A stretch of 64,000 bases of DNA, from the NCBI GenBank assembly GCA_963757335.1, contig CAVWRJ010000017.1, positions 101,395-165,394 on the forward strand. The letters run 5' to 3'. The notes below the pieces were generated by a model. The model was not told where the DNA came from. It did not search any database and worked only from the letters and a program-made list of their open reading frames with translations. This stretch comes from DASQPA01 sp963757335 (GTDB taxonomy: Bacteria; Acidobacteriota; Thermoanaerobaculia; Multivoradales; UBA5704). Below, one piece after another: positions 47,144 through 59,291 of the stretch; position 1 is the first letter of the stretch; every line of letters starts with the position of its first letter. Position numbers and translations under genes: made by a program.

Positions 47144-48549
47144 GCGAACCGGATCGATTCCGCCTCGTCGTTGTAATCGTCGCCGATGTGCTGGCTCACC
47201 GCCACCACGGAGGGGTCGGGCTGGGCGAAACCGCCGGCCTCCCCCTCGTCGTGGAACGAGAAGCTCGTCAGCGCGGCCCACATCGGCTCGCCGGTGGTGA
47301 GCGTCACCTTGCCGTCGCCGCCGTCGAAGTCGTCTTCGTTGAAGATTTCGACGCTGGTCCCGGCCAAGCCGATCAGGAGGACCGAGCTGATCCCCTCGTC
47401 GGCATCGTAGTCGCCGAACAGGTGCGACTCGAAGACGATGTCCTCGAGATCCCCGACCGCGTCGGCGGCGCGAAACTGCAGGTCCGGCTGGGCGGGGACG
47501 GCGCTCAGCAGGTCGTTCAAACCGATGAGGAACCCGGCGACGTGCGCGAACATCTGCAGCGACGAGAGCGCGGTCTGCAAGGTGGTCAGCACCGGCGAGA
47601 GCTGGTTGAAGGCGCGGAACGGATAGCTTCCCGGCACCATCACGAAGACGTTGCCGCTGTCGCCGCCGTCCTTGGCTGCGAAGTTGCTGTGCCGGAAAGC
47701 GGCGAGCACCCGCGGCAGGCCGAGGTCGGGAAGGGTGACGGTCAACGACAGCGGCGGCACGTCGACACTTTCGGTGAAGGCGTGCAGCGTGACATGGGCG
47801 GTGACGGTGAGGGTCGACGTGCCCTCCTGGCCGAGCTCCTTGAAGGTGGGGCCGAAGAGGAGCTCGATCACGGGCGAGGAGAGACCGCCGGGCGCCAGGA
47901 AATCGGTCCCTTCGACGAGATCGACGCCGTCGCGCTCCACCGACCACGTCACGCTCATCGACACCGGCGCGTTGACCAGCACCGGGATAGCGCCGGCGAT
48001 CTGGCCGAGGAGCCCGGGCACGCCGCTCAGCACGTCATTCTGGGTGATCGCGCTCGGCGCGAGCGGCGGGATCGCCGGCAGCGCCATTGGGGACTTCGCC
48101 ACGGCGGGCGGCAGCCCGAAGCCCGAGACCACCGGGAGAGTGCCGCCGATCGTCGTGATGGCGACGCCGACATCGACCGCGGGCGGAATGGCCCCTTCTA
48201 GAGGCGGCCCTGGGAGCGGCACCTGCACGGTAGGGATCGGCATCCCGCCGAGGACGTTCGCCGCCGACCCCAAATAGTCGGAGAGCGAGTCGGCCAAGCT
48301 CTTGGGGCTGCCGTCCGTGTTGACTCCGAGCGGTGCGGGGAGGGCGTCATGGAAACGGACGCCCTTGGCCAACCAGGTCACCGAAAGGTTTCCCGCGGCG
48401 ATCACCGGCACGCTCAACTGCGAAAGATCCGGCGAGAGGACGCGGAAGTGCACGGCCTGCCCGGGGCTCACCTGAGGTCCCCCGTCGCGGGCGAGCGAGA
48501 TCCCGCTCCCGATTGCGTCGAGAAGCTGCTCTGTGAGTATGTCTGCCAT
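47140..48549 (-). CDS. Hypothetical beta-rich protein
   Basis: The 469-residue protein has no signal peptide in the chosen start (ATG at 48549 after AGGGAGGGTTGACG). It contains several beta-sandwich-like stretches (VHFRVLSPDLSQLSVPVIAAG, SVTWSVERDGVDLVEGTDFL, TSTLTVTAHVTLHAFTESVD), a Pro/Gly-rich middle (IPTVQVPLPGPPLEGAIPP), and acidic Asp-rich loops near the C terminus (FGDYDADEG, EDDFDGGDGK) that could bind calcium. No known family is recognised. It may be a non-classically exported or structural protein. Confidence 0.6.
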   Translation of the reverse strand: MADILTEQLLDAIGSGISLARDGGPQVSPGQAVHFRVLSPDLSQLSVPVIAAGNLSVTWLAKGVRFHDALPAPLGVNTDGSPKSLADSLSDYLGSAANVLGGMPIPTVQVPLPGPPLEGAIPPAVDVGVAITTIGGTLPVVSGFGLPPAVAKSPMALPAIPPLAPSAITQNDVLSGVPGLLGQIAGAIPVLVNAPVSMSVTWSVERDGVDLVEGTDFLAPGGLSSPVIELLFGPTFKELGQEGTSTLTVTAHVTLHAFTESVDVPPLSLTVTLPDLGLPRVLAAFRHSNFAAKDGGDSGNVFVMVPGSYPFRAFNQLSPVLTTLQTALSSLQMFAHVAGFLIGLNDLLSAVPAQPDLQFRAADAVGDLEDIVFESHLFGDYDADEGISSVLLIGLAGTSVEIFNEDDFDGGDGKVTLTTGEPMWAALTSFSFHDEGEAGGFAQPDPSVVAVSQHIGDDYNDEAESIRFA

Positions 48550-48676
48550 CGTCAACCCTCCCTTTTTATCGATAGGCGCCGGCAGCAGGCCCGCGTTACA
48601 ACAAAGGTGGAGGGATCGAAGGAAAGCGAAGGGACGCGGCCCCATCCCAGGCTGGCGGAAGCCGGGGAGGGGCCGG

Positions 48677-48706
48677 TTGCACCCCACGGCTAGCCATGTA
48701 TATACT
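48677..48706 (+). promoter_or_regulatory. Promoter of the mazEF-like module
   Basis: TTGCAC (48677-48682) and TATACT (48701-48706) are 18 bp apart. The -10 box overlaps a small palindrome GTATATAC (48698-48705), a plausible antitoxin operator. Confidence 0.55.
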
Positions 48707-48729
48707 CGGCAGGGTCGAGGAGGAGGTCC

Positions 48730-48981
48730 ATGATGTCGACCAGGGTACAGAAGTGGGGCAACAGCCAGGGCATCCGTCTCCCCCAGAGAGCCCTCGAAGA
48801 GGCCAACATCGCCGTGGGTGACGAGGTGGACGTGACGGTCCAGGAAGGGCGGATCGTCGTCACCCCTTCACAGCGTATTCGCGGCAGGTATCGGCTCGAG
48901 GATCTCGTCGCTCGGATGCCCGAAGATTACAGACCGGCTGAAGAGGACTGGGGTCCTCCGGCGGGTCGCGAGGCGTGGTAG
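48730..48981 (+). CDS. MazE-like antitoxin (AbrB/SpoVT fold)
   Basis: The 83-residue protein has the swapped-hairpin AbrB DNA-binding motif (VQKWGNSQGIRLPQRALEEA, VGDEVDVTVQEGRIVVTP), followed by a flexible acidic tail (LVARMPEDYRPAEEDWG) that would wrap and neutralise the toxin. It is followed after 4 bp by a MazF-type gene. GAGGAGGAGG precedes two tandem ATG codons. Confidence 0.9.
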   Translation: MMSTRVQKWGNSQGIRLPQRALEEANIAVGDEVDVTVQEGRIVVTPSQRIRGRYRLEDLVARMPEDYRPAEEDWGPPAGREAW

Positions 48982-48985
48982 CCGG

Positions 48986-49321
48986 ATGGCCGACTACACC
49001 CCCGCGAAAGGCGATCTGATCGCGTTGACGTTCGATCCCCAGGCGGGCCACGAGCAGAAGGGTCGGCGGCCGGCCCTGGTGATCAGCAACGATCTGTTCA
49101 ACCGTCGAACCGGGCTGGCGATCGTCTGCCCGATCACTAAAACAGAGAGGAACTTCCCTTTCCACGTCGCGCTGCCCGAAGAGAGCTCGGTCACCGGTTT
49201 CGTCATGGTCGAGCAGGTCAAGGCAATCGACTTCCAGGCTCGCCGAGCCCGGTTCGTCGAGAAAGTCCCGGTGTCCGCGCTGAACGAAGTGCTGAGCCTT
49301 CTCGACGCGTGCATTTACTGA
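48986..49321 (+). CDS. MazF/PemK-type endoribonuclease toxin
   Basis: The 111-residue protein has the MazF fold signatures: KGDLIALTFDPQAGHEQKGRRPALVISN, GLAIVCPITKT, and the C-terminal MVEQVKAIDFQARRARFVEKVP. The Arg of KGRRPALV and the Thr in CPITKT fit the RNA-cleaving site. It should cut single-stranded mRNA at short motifs unless bound by the antitoxin. Confidence 0.92.
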   Translation: MADYTPAKGDLIALTFDPQAGHEQKGRRPALVISNDLFNRRTGLAIVCPITKTERNFPFHVALPEESSVTGFVMVEQVKAIDFQARRARFVEKVPVSALNEVLSLLDACIY

Positions 49322-49336
49322 TCTTGAGATCGGTCC

Positions 49337-49432
49337 GGGCGGCCCCCCGTGGCCGCCCTCCCTCCAGGGCACCCACAGGGGGGTGCCCCTACGACAGAAC
49401 TCTTAGAGACGCCAGATTCGACTTGCCAGGAC
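49337..49432 (-). repeat. Dispersed two-hairpin element, copy 2
   Basis: The core at 49337-49396 reads as the reverse complement of copy 1 (GGGCGGCCCCCCGTGGCC ... GGGGTGCCCCTACGACA). The flank GCCAGATTCGACTTG also matches copy 1. It follows the mazF gene directly. Confidence 0.8.
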
Positions 49433-49548
49433 CGAAGATCCCCTGGACACTGCTGCGGCTCCTCTGATATACAGTCTCCTCCAGTTTCAGCTTCCAAGCG
49501 TGAGATTTTCCCGGATCTCTGCATTCATTTCTGGGGAGGAGTCCGAGT

Positions 49549-52500
49549 ATGGCCACCATCCGTGTCGGCACGAAGACCCGCCTTGCCTTGACCGGCGCCC
49601 TCAAGACCAAGTGCGCCTTCTTCGCAGCGCTGTTGATGCTGCTGTTGCTTGTCCCAGCCGGCCGCGCCGTGGCCCAGGGCTCGGAGGAAGTCGCCGCGAC
49701 CCAACCGGGTCCGATCCCCTTCGGGAAACCGGTCGAGACCGCGTTGACGCGGGCCGGGAGCACGACAGTGGATTTGCGCAACCTGCCGAGGACCCCACCC
49801 AAGAAACAGGAGCGGCCGGAGCTCGAAGATCCGGAGCTCAACCCGGTGGCTCTCCCGGGCGGTCCTCCCCCGCAGACGGCTCTTCCCTCGGTGCCGGGGC
49901 CGAGCGCTCCCGCGCCGGCGACGACCCTCGACTTCGACGGCCTCGATTTCGCCAACTGGGGCGCCGGACATCCGCCGGACCCCGTCGGCGACGTCGGCCC
50001 GACGTACTTTATCCAGGCCATCAACACTTCGATCGGGGTCTATCGCAAATCGGACGGCGTCCGGGTGGCGGCCTTCACTTTCAACACCTTCATGAGCCAG
50101 GGCAGCTTCGGCAACCTGTGCGACACGGACAATTTCGGCGATCCCGTCATCCTCTACGACTCCTTCGAGGATCGCTGGGTCATCACCGACTTCGCGTTCC
50201 AGCTCAACTCCGGCAACGTCGTCAATCCACCCGGCGTTTACGAGTGCTTCGCGACCTCGAAGACGGGGGACCCGGTCACCGGCGGCTGGAACTTCTACTC
50301 GCTTCACGTTACCGATGCTCTCAGTGACTATCCGAAGTTCGGCATCTGGCCGGACGGCATCTACATGTCGGCCAACATGTTCAGCTTTACGGGCGGAGCC
50401 TTCCAGAATCCCCGGGTTTGGGCGCTCAACAAGGCGCAGATGTACGCCGGGAGCCCGACGGTCCAAGTGGTGTCGTTCAATGCTCCGTCCGCGGACTTCA
50501 CGGTCGTGCCGAGCAACGCGCGGCTGCAGACCGGCACTCCGCTCCCCGGTACTCCCAACTATTTCGTCTCCACCTGGCAGTTCACGAACGCGCTCGGCGT
50601 GTACAAGTTCCACGTCGACTGGAACAGCATCTCCTTGTCGACCTTCACCGGCCCGGATACCCCCCTGGCCGCGACCGGCTGGCCGAACGCGGCCGTGCCG
50701 AATGCGCTCTCCCAGGGCGGCAACAGCCTGGACGTCCTCCAGATCCGGGCGATGGTGCAGAACCAGTACACCAATCTCTCTGGGGTCGAATCGCTGTGGA
50801 CCACCCACACGGTCCGCAGAGGAGATACGACCGGCTTCGCGGCCCCGCGCTGGTACCAGGTGAACGTCACCGGCGGCACGGTGGCCGCCAATCTCCCGCA
50901 GGCCGCTACCTGGGATCCGGACGGCGCGAACGTCATCTCCCGCTTCATGCCCAGCCTGGCGCTCGATCGCGCGGGGGACATGGCCCTCGGCTACAGCACC
51001 TCCAGCAGCACGACGAAGCCGGCGATCAAGTACGCGGGCCGGCTGGCGACCGATCCGATCAATACGCTCGGCCAGACCGAGCAGCTGCTCATCCAGGGCG
51101 CCGGCACCCAGACCGGCAATTGTGGCACCTCCTCCTGCATCCGCTGGGGCGACTACAGCGCCATGTCTCTCGACCCCAACGGCTGCAGCTTCTGGTACAC
51201 GAACGAGTATTACGGGGTCGACGGCCTGAGCCTTCCTGACGAGGATCGGCACTTTCAGCTTTCCTTCCTGCACCCCGGTGGGCGCCGGCGGAACGCTCTC
51301 CGGCACGGTGACCGCCACGGTGGGGGGCGCCCCGATCGGCGGCGCGACCCTGACCCTCGGCAGCCGGACGACGACCGCGGACGGTAGCGGCTTCTATTCG
51401 TTCCTGAACCTTCCTGCCGGCACCTACCCGAGCCTCACCGCCAGCGCTCCGGGTTACAACTCGAGCACGGTGACGAGCGTCGTCGTGACGGATGGCAACA
51501 CCACGACAGAGAACTTCTCGCTCGGCACGGCGCCGACCAGCGCGTGCCCGACCGATACGACCCAGGCGGATTTCCAGATGGGTGTGGGGACCAACGTCGA
51601 CCTCATTACCAGCCCCGGCGACGTGACTCTGTCGAACACGCCGACCCTCGATCAGTCGAACACGGCCGGTACTACGACCGGGACGAGCTTCGGCACCACC
51701 AGTTGGGGCGGACAGACCTTTATTCCGGCCGTTTCCGGTCAGCTCGTAAAGGTGGATGTCCAGCTCTTTTGCTCCGGATGCACAGGCACCACACCGAACC
51801 TGACGCTTTCAATTCGTAGCACGAGCGGTGGTCTCCCCACCGGCGCCGACCTCGCCACTGCGACCATCCCCGGCTTTTCAAGTGGGTCAGGCGTTTACTA
51901 CACAGGCAGCTTTGGCGCACCGCCAACCCTGACGTCCGGAACGCAATACGCTCTCATTCTGCGTCCCGTGGCTACCCCCTCGGCCGGGGGCTACTTCTGG
52001 ATTCGTTCCAGTCCCAGCACCTATGCCAACGGGCAGCGAGTCATCTCGACCGATAACGGCGCGACGTGGACCGCCGATTCGACCAGAGACTTTAACTTCA
52101 AGGCCTACATGCAGACCGGCTTCGCCGCCTCCGGCGATCTCGTTTCATCCCTGAAGGACAGCAACCCGCCGGTCGGCTTCACGCCGGTCTGGTCGACCCT
52201 CTCCTTTACGGCCTCGATCCCGGCCAGCACGGCGCTCCAGTTCCAGGTCGCGGGGAGCAACTCGAATACGGGTCCCTTCAACTTCGTCGGTCCCGACGGC
52301 ACCGCGGCGACGTTCTTCACGACCAGCGGCGCGTCCTTGAGCCAGTTCAACGGCAACCGTTATCTCAAGTACCGGGCGTACCTCTCGACGACCAACAGCG
52401 CCGCCACACCGACCCTCAACGACGTCACCCTCTGCTTCACCGTGGTCGCCCCCGACCTGTCGATCACCAAGACCGACGGGGTGACGACAGCGGTGCCCGG

Positions 52501-54346
52501 CGGGTCCGTGACGTATACGATCACGGCCTCCAACACCACCGCGGCTCCGGCGACCGGCGCCACGGTCACCGATACCTTCCCGGCGGCTCTCACCTGCACC
52601 TGGACCTGCGCCGGCACGGGCGGCGGTACCTGCACGGCTTCCGGCTCGGGCAACATCAACGGCACGGTCAACCTCCCGGCCAACGCCAGCGTCACCTACA
52701 CCGCGACCTGCGCCATCGCGCCTTCAGCGACCGGCACGCTCTCCAACACCGCGACGGTGACCCTGGCGGCGGATCCGAACCCCGCCAACAACAGCGCGAC
52801 CGACAGCGACACCCTGACCCCCCAGGCCGACCTCGGGATCACCAAGACCGACGGTGTCACGACGGCGACCCCGGGCGGCTCGACGACCTATACGATCACG
52901 GCCTCCAACGCCGGCCCGAGCAACGCCACGGGCGCGACGGTGGCGGACACCTTCCCGGCTTCTTTGACCTGCACCTGGACCTGTGCCGGCGCGGGTGGCG
53001 GCACCTGCACGGCCTCGGGCTCGGGGAACTTCAACGACACGGTCAACCTGCCGAGCGGCGGCAGCGTGACCTATACGGCGAGCTGCACGATCTCGGCCGC
53101 GGCGACCGGCACGCTGTCCAACACGGCGACGGTGACGGCGCCGGCCGGGGTGACCGATCCGACCCCGGGCAACAACTCGGCGACCGACAGCGACACCTTG
53201 GCGGCGAGCGCGGACCTTTCGATCACCAAGACCGATGGGGTGACGACGGCGACTCCGGGCGGCTCGGTAACCTACACGATCACGGCGGCCAACGCCGGCC
53301 CGAGCAACGCCACGGGTGCGACGGTGGCGGACACCTTCCCGGCTTCTTTGACCTGCACCTGGACCTGCGCCGGCGCGGGTGGCGGCACCTGCACGGCCTC
53401 GGGCTCGGGCAACATCAACGGCACGGTGAACCTGCCGAGCGGCGGCAGCGTGACCTACACGGCGAGCTGCACGATCTCGGCCGCGGCGACCGGCACGCTC
53501 TCCAACACGGCGACGGTGACGGCGCCGGCCGGGGTGACCGATCCGACCCCGGGCAACAACTCGGCGACCGACAGCGACACGCTGGGAGCGAGCGCGGACC
53601 TTTCGATCACCAAGACGGACGGGGTGACGACGGCGATCCCCGGCGGCTCGGTGACCTACACGATCGTGGCGAGCAACTCGGGTCCGAGCAACGCCACGGG
53701 AGCGACGGTAGCCGACAGCTTCCCGGCTGCTCTCACCTGCACCTGGACCTGTGCCGGCGCGGGTGGCGGCACCTGCACGGCCTCGGGCTCGGGCAACCTC
53801 AACGACACGGTGAACCTGCCGAGCGGCGGCAGCGTGACCTACACGGCGAGCTGCGCGATTTCGGCCGCGGCGACCGGCTCGCTCTCCAACACGGCGACGG
53901 TGACGGCGCCGGCCGGGGTGACCGATCCGACCCCGGGCAACAACTCGGCGACCGACACGGATACGCTGCTCCAGGGGATCTACTACACGGTGACGCCCTG
54001 CCGCCTCCTGGATACGCGCAATCCCAACGGTCCGTACGGCGGCCCGGCGCTCCCGGCGCTCTCGACCCGTACCTTCGTCGCCGCCGGTCAGTGCGGCATC
54101 CCGGCGGCCGCGACGGCCGTGACCTACAACATCACGGTGACGCAGGGCACGACGGGTGGCGACCTCCGCCTCTACCAGGCCGGCATCACGCCACCGCTGG
54201 CCGCGTCGATCAACTACGGCACCGGCCAGACGCGCTCCAACAACGGGATCGTGCCCCTCGGGGCCGCCGGCGACTTCGTGGTGAAGAGCGATCAGCCGGC
54301 CGGCACGGTGAACGTCATCGTCGACATCAACGGCTACTTCCGGTAA
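49549..54346 (+). CDS. Giant secreted surface protein with carboxypeptidase-regulatory-like and DUF11 repeats, one frameshift
   Basis: The protein of about 1598 residues starts with a signal peptide (LLMLLLLVPAGRAVAQG). Residues 120-575 form a large unassigned beta-rich domain (FDGLDFANWGAGHPPDPVGD, YDSFEDRWVITDFAFQ). A frameshift follows at about 51280 (one extra base in CACCCCGGTGGGC). Next are a carboxypeptidase regulatory-like domain (GTLSGTVTATVGGAPIGGAT, YSFLNLPAGTYPSLTASAPG), a jelly-roll-like region with SGGLPTGADLATATIPGFS, four DUF11 repeats, and a C-terminal domain beginning YYTVTPCRLLDTRNPNGPYG and ending VNVIVDINGYFR. Such proteins are thought to act in adhesion or as large cell-surface stalks. 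GGGGAGGAG precedes the ATG and a terminator follows. Confidence 0.85.
52454..53980 (+). repeat. Four tandem DUF11-encoding units of about 375-384 bp
   Basis: Units start at 52454, 52829, 53213 and 53597, each opening with GAC CTx xxG ATC ACC AAG (D-L-S/G-I-T-K). The first is the most diverged (375 bp). The other three are 384 bp with long identical runs, including the GVTDPTPGNNSATDSDTL-coding ends. Such similarity implies recent duplication or gene conversion and makes copy number prone to change or to assembly collapse. Confidence 0.9.
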
Positions 54347-54384
54347 GCGGAGGGCGCTCGGCGCTCGGCAGGACTGAAGTGAGG

Positions 54385-54413
54385 GGGCGGCCTTCAAGCA
54401 GGCCGCCCTTTTT
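54385..54413 (+). terminator. Rho-independent terminator after the surface-protein gene
   Basis: GGGCGGCCT (54385-54393) pairs perfectly with AGGCCGCCC (54400-54408) around a 6-nt loop, followed by TTTTT. Confidence 0.88.
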
Positions 54414-54506
54414 GCGTCTACCCGTCTCGGGGCCGTGCCCTGTCGATTTCGGGCTCGCCCGTTCGACTAGAGGATGGACCCACACCCCGAAAGGAGAAAC
54501 GAGACC

Positions 54507-54854
54507 ATGGAATACCTACTGATGATCTACTCGGCCGAGAGCGACTGGGCCGCCCTGTCCGACGAGGCGCGCGGCGGGATGTACAAGGAGTACTACGAGT
54601 TCACGGACGGCATTCGCAAAAGCGGCCACTACAAGGGGGGCAACCCGCTCCAGCCGATCGCGACGGCGACCACTGTGCAGGTGCGGGACGGCAAGACGAT
54701 GACGACGGACGGGCCCTTTGCCGAGACCCGCGAGCAGCTCGGCGGCTACTACTTAGTCGACGCGGCAGATCTGGACGAAGCGATCGGCATCGCCGCCCGC
54801 ATCCCCGGCGCCCGCATCGGCAAGATCGAAGTGCGGCCGGTTCAGAAGATGTAG
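54507..54854 (+). CDS. YCII-related (DGPF domain) protein
   Basis: The 115-residue protein has the YCII/DGPF features: EYLLMIYSAESDW at the N terminus, TMTTDGPFAETREQLGGYYLVDAADLDEAI, and IPGARIGKIEVRPVQ. Proteins of this family are typically encoded next to ECF sigma factors of the ECF42 type, as here, and are thought to act in their signalling; the biochemical role is unknown. AAAGGAGAAACG precedes the ATG. Confidence 0.92.
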   Translation: MEYLLMIYSAESDWAALSDEARGGMYKEYYEFTDGIRKSGHYKGGNPLQPIATATTVQVRDGKTMTTDGPFAETREQLGGYYLVDAADLDEAIGIAARIPGARIGKIEVRPVQKM

Positions 54855-54919
54855 TGGCTTCCCACCGTGCGATAAGCTCCCCTCCCGCCGCTCCTGAGGA
54901 GAGCGGGAGGGGTGTCTTT

Positions 54920-56185
54920 ATGACGATCGCGGAGCAGGCGAGCCGGGAGATCGAGCGGGTCTTTCTGACCGAGCGGCCGCGGGTCCTGGCGACCCTCATC
55001 CGGCTTCTCGGCGGGGACTTCGACATCGCCGAGGACGCGCTCCAGGACGCCTTCGCCGAGGCCCTGACCCGCTGGGAGGGGGCCGGCGTGCCGGCCAACC
55101 CCCGCGCCTGGTTGGTGAGCACCGCGCGGCACAAGGGGCTCGACCGCCTGCGGCGGCAGTCGCGGTTCGAGGAAAAGCGGCGGGTGCTCGCCTGGACGGC
55201 GCCGAGCTTCGAGCCGCCGGACCTCTCGGTTCTGGAGGGGGGCTACGACGGCGAGCTGGGGGACGACCGGCTGCGGCTGATCTTCACCTGCTGCCATCCG
55301 GCGCTCGCGGTGGAGGCGCAGGTGGCGCTCACGCTCCGCACTCTCTGCGGCTTGGGGACGGAAGAGATCGCACGCGCCTTTCTCGTCCCGGTGCCGACCC
55401 TGGCGCAGCGGTTGGTGCGAGCCAAGCAGAAGATCCGGGCCGCTGGCATTCCCTACCGGGTGCCGCCGCCGGAGCTGCTCAAAGAACGCCTCGACGCCGT
55501 CCTCTGCACGATCTACCTGGTGTTCAACGAGGGCTACGCGGCGACCGCCGGTCCGGCGCTATTGCGCGGCGAGCTCTGTGCCGAGGCGATCCGCCTCGGG
55601 CGGCTGTTGGTCGAGCTGCTGCCGGAAGAGACCGAGGTCCGGGCGCTCCTCGCCCTGATGCTCCTCCACCACGCCCGCCGCGCCGCCCGGCTCGACCTCC
55701 GGGGCGAGCTGGTGCTGTTGGAGGAACAGGATCGCTCGCGGTGGGACCGCGGCGAGATCGCCGAAGGTTTGGCCCTGGTCGAAGACTCCCTCCGGCGCGG
55801 GGGCGCCAGGCCCTACGCCCTGCAGGCGGCGATCGCCGCCCTCCACGCCCGCGGGGCGACGGCGGCGGAAACCGACTGGCGGCAGGTAGCCGAGCTCTAC
55901 CGGCTGCTCTCCAGCCTCCAGCCGTCGGCCGTCGTCGAGCTCAACCGGGCGGTCGCCGTCGCCCAGGTCTACGGCGAGGCGGCCGGCCTGGAGCTCTTGG
56001 ACGCGCTCGAAGCGCGCGGCGCGCTCCCCGGCTACCACCTCCTGCCGGCCGCCCGCGCCGACCTCCTGCGCCGTCTCGGCCGCACCGCCGAGGCTGCCGA
56101 CGCCTACCGGCAGGCCCTGGAGCTCGCCAGCAATCCCGCCGAGCAGCGCTTCCTCACCCGCCGACTGGCGGACTTGGAAGCTTGA
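54920..56185 (+). CDS. ECF sigma factor with C-terminal TPR-like extension (ECF42-type)
   Basis: The 421-residue protein has sigma region 2 (LIRLLGGDFDIAEDALQDAFAEALTRW, PRAWLVSTARHKGLDRLRR) and region 4 (LTLRTLCGLGTEEIARAFLV, LAQRLVRAKQKIRAAG). A C-terminal extension of about 210 residues follows with YLVFNEGYAATAGP, LLALMLLHHARRAARLD, and helical TPR-like units to the end. This is the layout of ECF42 factors, which work without an anti-sigma factor and are linked to DGPF proteins. ATG at 54920 (GGGAGGGG upstream) is preferred to an in-frame ATG at 54854 that overlaps the DGPF gene. Confidence 0.9.
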   Translation: MTIAEQASREIERVFLTERPRVLATLIRLLGGDFDIAEDALQDAFAEALTRWEGAGVPANPRAWLVSTARHKGLDRLRRQSRFEEKRRVLAWTAPSFEPPDLSVLEGGYDGELGDDRLRLIFTCCHPALAVEAQVALTLRTLCGLGTEEIARAFLVPVPTLAQRLVRAKQKIRAAGIPYRVPPPELLKERLDAVLCTIYLVFNEGYAATAGPALLRGELCAEAIRLGRLLVELLPEETEVRALLALMLLHHARRAARLDLRGELVLLEEQDRSRWDRGEIAEGLALVEDSLRRGGARPYALQAAIAALHARGATAAETDWRQVAELYRLLSSLQPSAVVELNRAVAVAQVYGEAAGLELLDALEARGALPGYHLLPAARADLLRRLGRTAEAADAYRQALELASNPAEQRFLTRRLADLEA

Positions 56186-56210
56186 GATAGCCAGGAGAGC
56201 TTGCGGGCAC

Positions 56211-56226
56211 ATGGGTTTTAACCCAT
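56211..56226. promoter_or_regulatory. Palindrome upstream of the BrnT-like toxin gene
   Basis: ATGGGTT-TT-AACCCAT is a perfect 7-bp inverted repeat ending eight bases before the toxin start. It is a plausible operator for autoregulation by the toxin-antitoxin complex. Confidence 0.55.
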
Positions 56227-56234
56227 ACTGATTC

Positions 56235-56525
56235 ATGGCCACGGTACGGGACGGGGACTTCGAGTGGGATTCAGCCAAAGCTGAAGCGAACCTGATCAAG
56301 CACGGTATCTCGTTTCCTGAAGCGGCGACTGTGTTTGCGGACCCCTTCGCCGTGTACCTCGACAATGGATCGGTAGAAGGTCGCATGGTGGTCATCGGCA
56401 CTTCCCTTCGGGAGCACGTCCTTTTCGTGGTCCACCTCGAACGTGGTGAACGAGATCGAATCGTCAGCGCGCGGCGGGCTACAGCAGGGGAGCGGGAAGT
56501 TTATGAGACTGGAGGTCAGCGATGA
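56235..56525 (+). CDS. BrnT-family (DUF497) toxin
   Basis: The 96-residue protein has the BrnT pattern: FEWDSAKAEANLIKHGISFPEAATVFAD at the N terminus, then IGTSLREHVLFVVHLERG and IVSARRATAGEREVYE at the C terminus. BrnT is an RelE-fold ribonuclease that inhibits translation. Its usual partner is BrnA; here the next gene encodes an XRE-type protein, overlapping by four bases (ATGA). Confidence 0.9.
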   Translation: MATVRDGDFEWDSAKAEANLIKHGISFPEAATVFADPFAVYLDNGSVEGRMVVIGTSLREHVLFVVHLERGERDRIVSARRATAGEREVYETGGQR

Positions 56526-56866
56526 GTCAGGTAACGAAACGGCGAGCCGAACGTGAAGAGGAACCGGTGCGGGTTCTCGGTCGTGGGCTGCGAGCGCAGC
56601 GAGGTGTTCATCTCACGATGCGAACCCTGCGAGAAGCGGCGGGGAAGACGCAAGCCCAGGTGGCGGCGGCATCTAAAATCGATCAGGCAGACATCTCTCG
56701 TCTAGAGAGCCGAGAGAGTTTCGCCGATTCTCAGGTCTCGACACTTGAGCGCTATGTGGCCGCGCTGGGTGGGCAGTTGGAGCTCGTCGCAGTCTTCGGG
56801 GATAAGAAGATCGCTATCGCCGGCGTGCAGCCGGGTTCCTCTGAGGAGGGGCCTGAGAAGGTTTAG
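56522..56866 (+). CDS. XRE-family helix-turn-helix antitoxin
   Basis: The 114-residue protein has a Cro/cI-type helix-turn-helix (MRTLREAAGKTQAQVAAASK, IDQADISRLESRES, STLERYVAALGGQLELVAVF) between a basic N-terminal arm and a short C-terminal tail. Its overlap with the toxin gene and the upstream palindrome suggest that it neutralises BrnT and represses the operon. This pairing differs from the canonical BrnTA system. Confidence 0.85.
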   Translation: MSQVTKRRAEREEEPVRVLGRGLRAQRGVHLTMRTLREAAGKTQAQVAAASKIDQADISRLESRESFADSQVSTLERYVAALGGQLELVAVFGDKKIAIAGVQPGSSEEGPEKV

Positions 56867-56930
56867 CCACGGGCGGGCCGCACCGGGTGAGTCGCGGCCC
56901 CTTCGCCGGGCCGGTATATCCTTCCTCCCC

Positions 56931-59213
<2,283 letters not shown>

Positions 59214-59291
59214 GGACGCTGGGATTCCTGAGACATTCAAACGGAGCCGCTCGCCGCGGCTCCCCCAAAGAGCTATGAGGAGGTTAGAGAC

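Noticed and set aside
52724..54397. Long antisense frame (557 codons) across the DUF11 repeats
   Set aside because: It mirrors the repeats and is Arg/Gly-rich with no domain; the plus-strand frame is the real gene.
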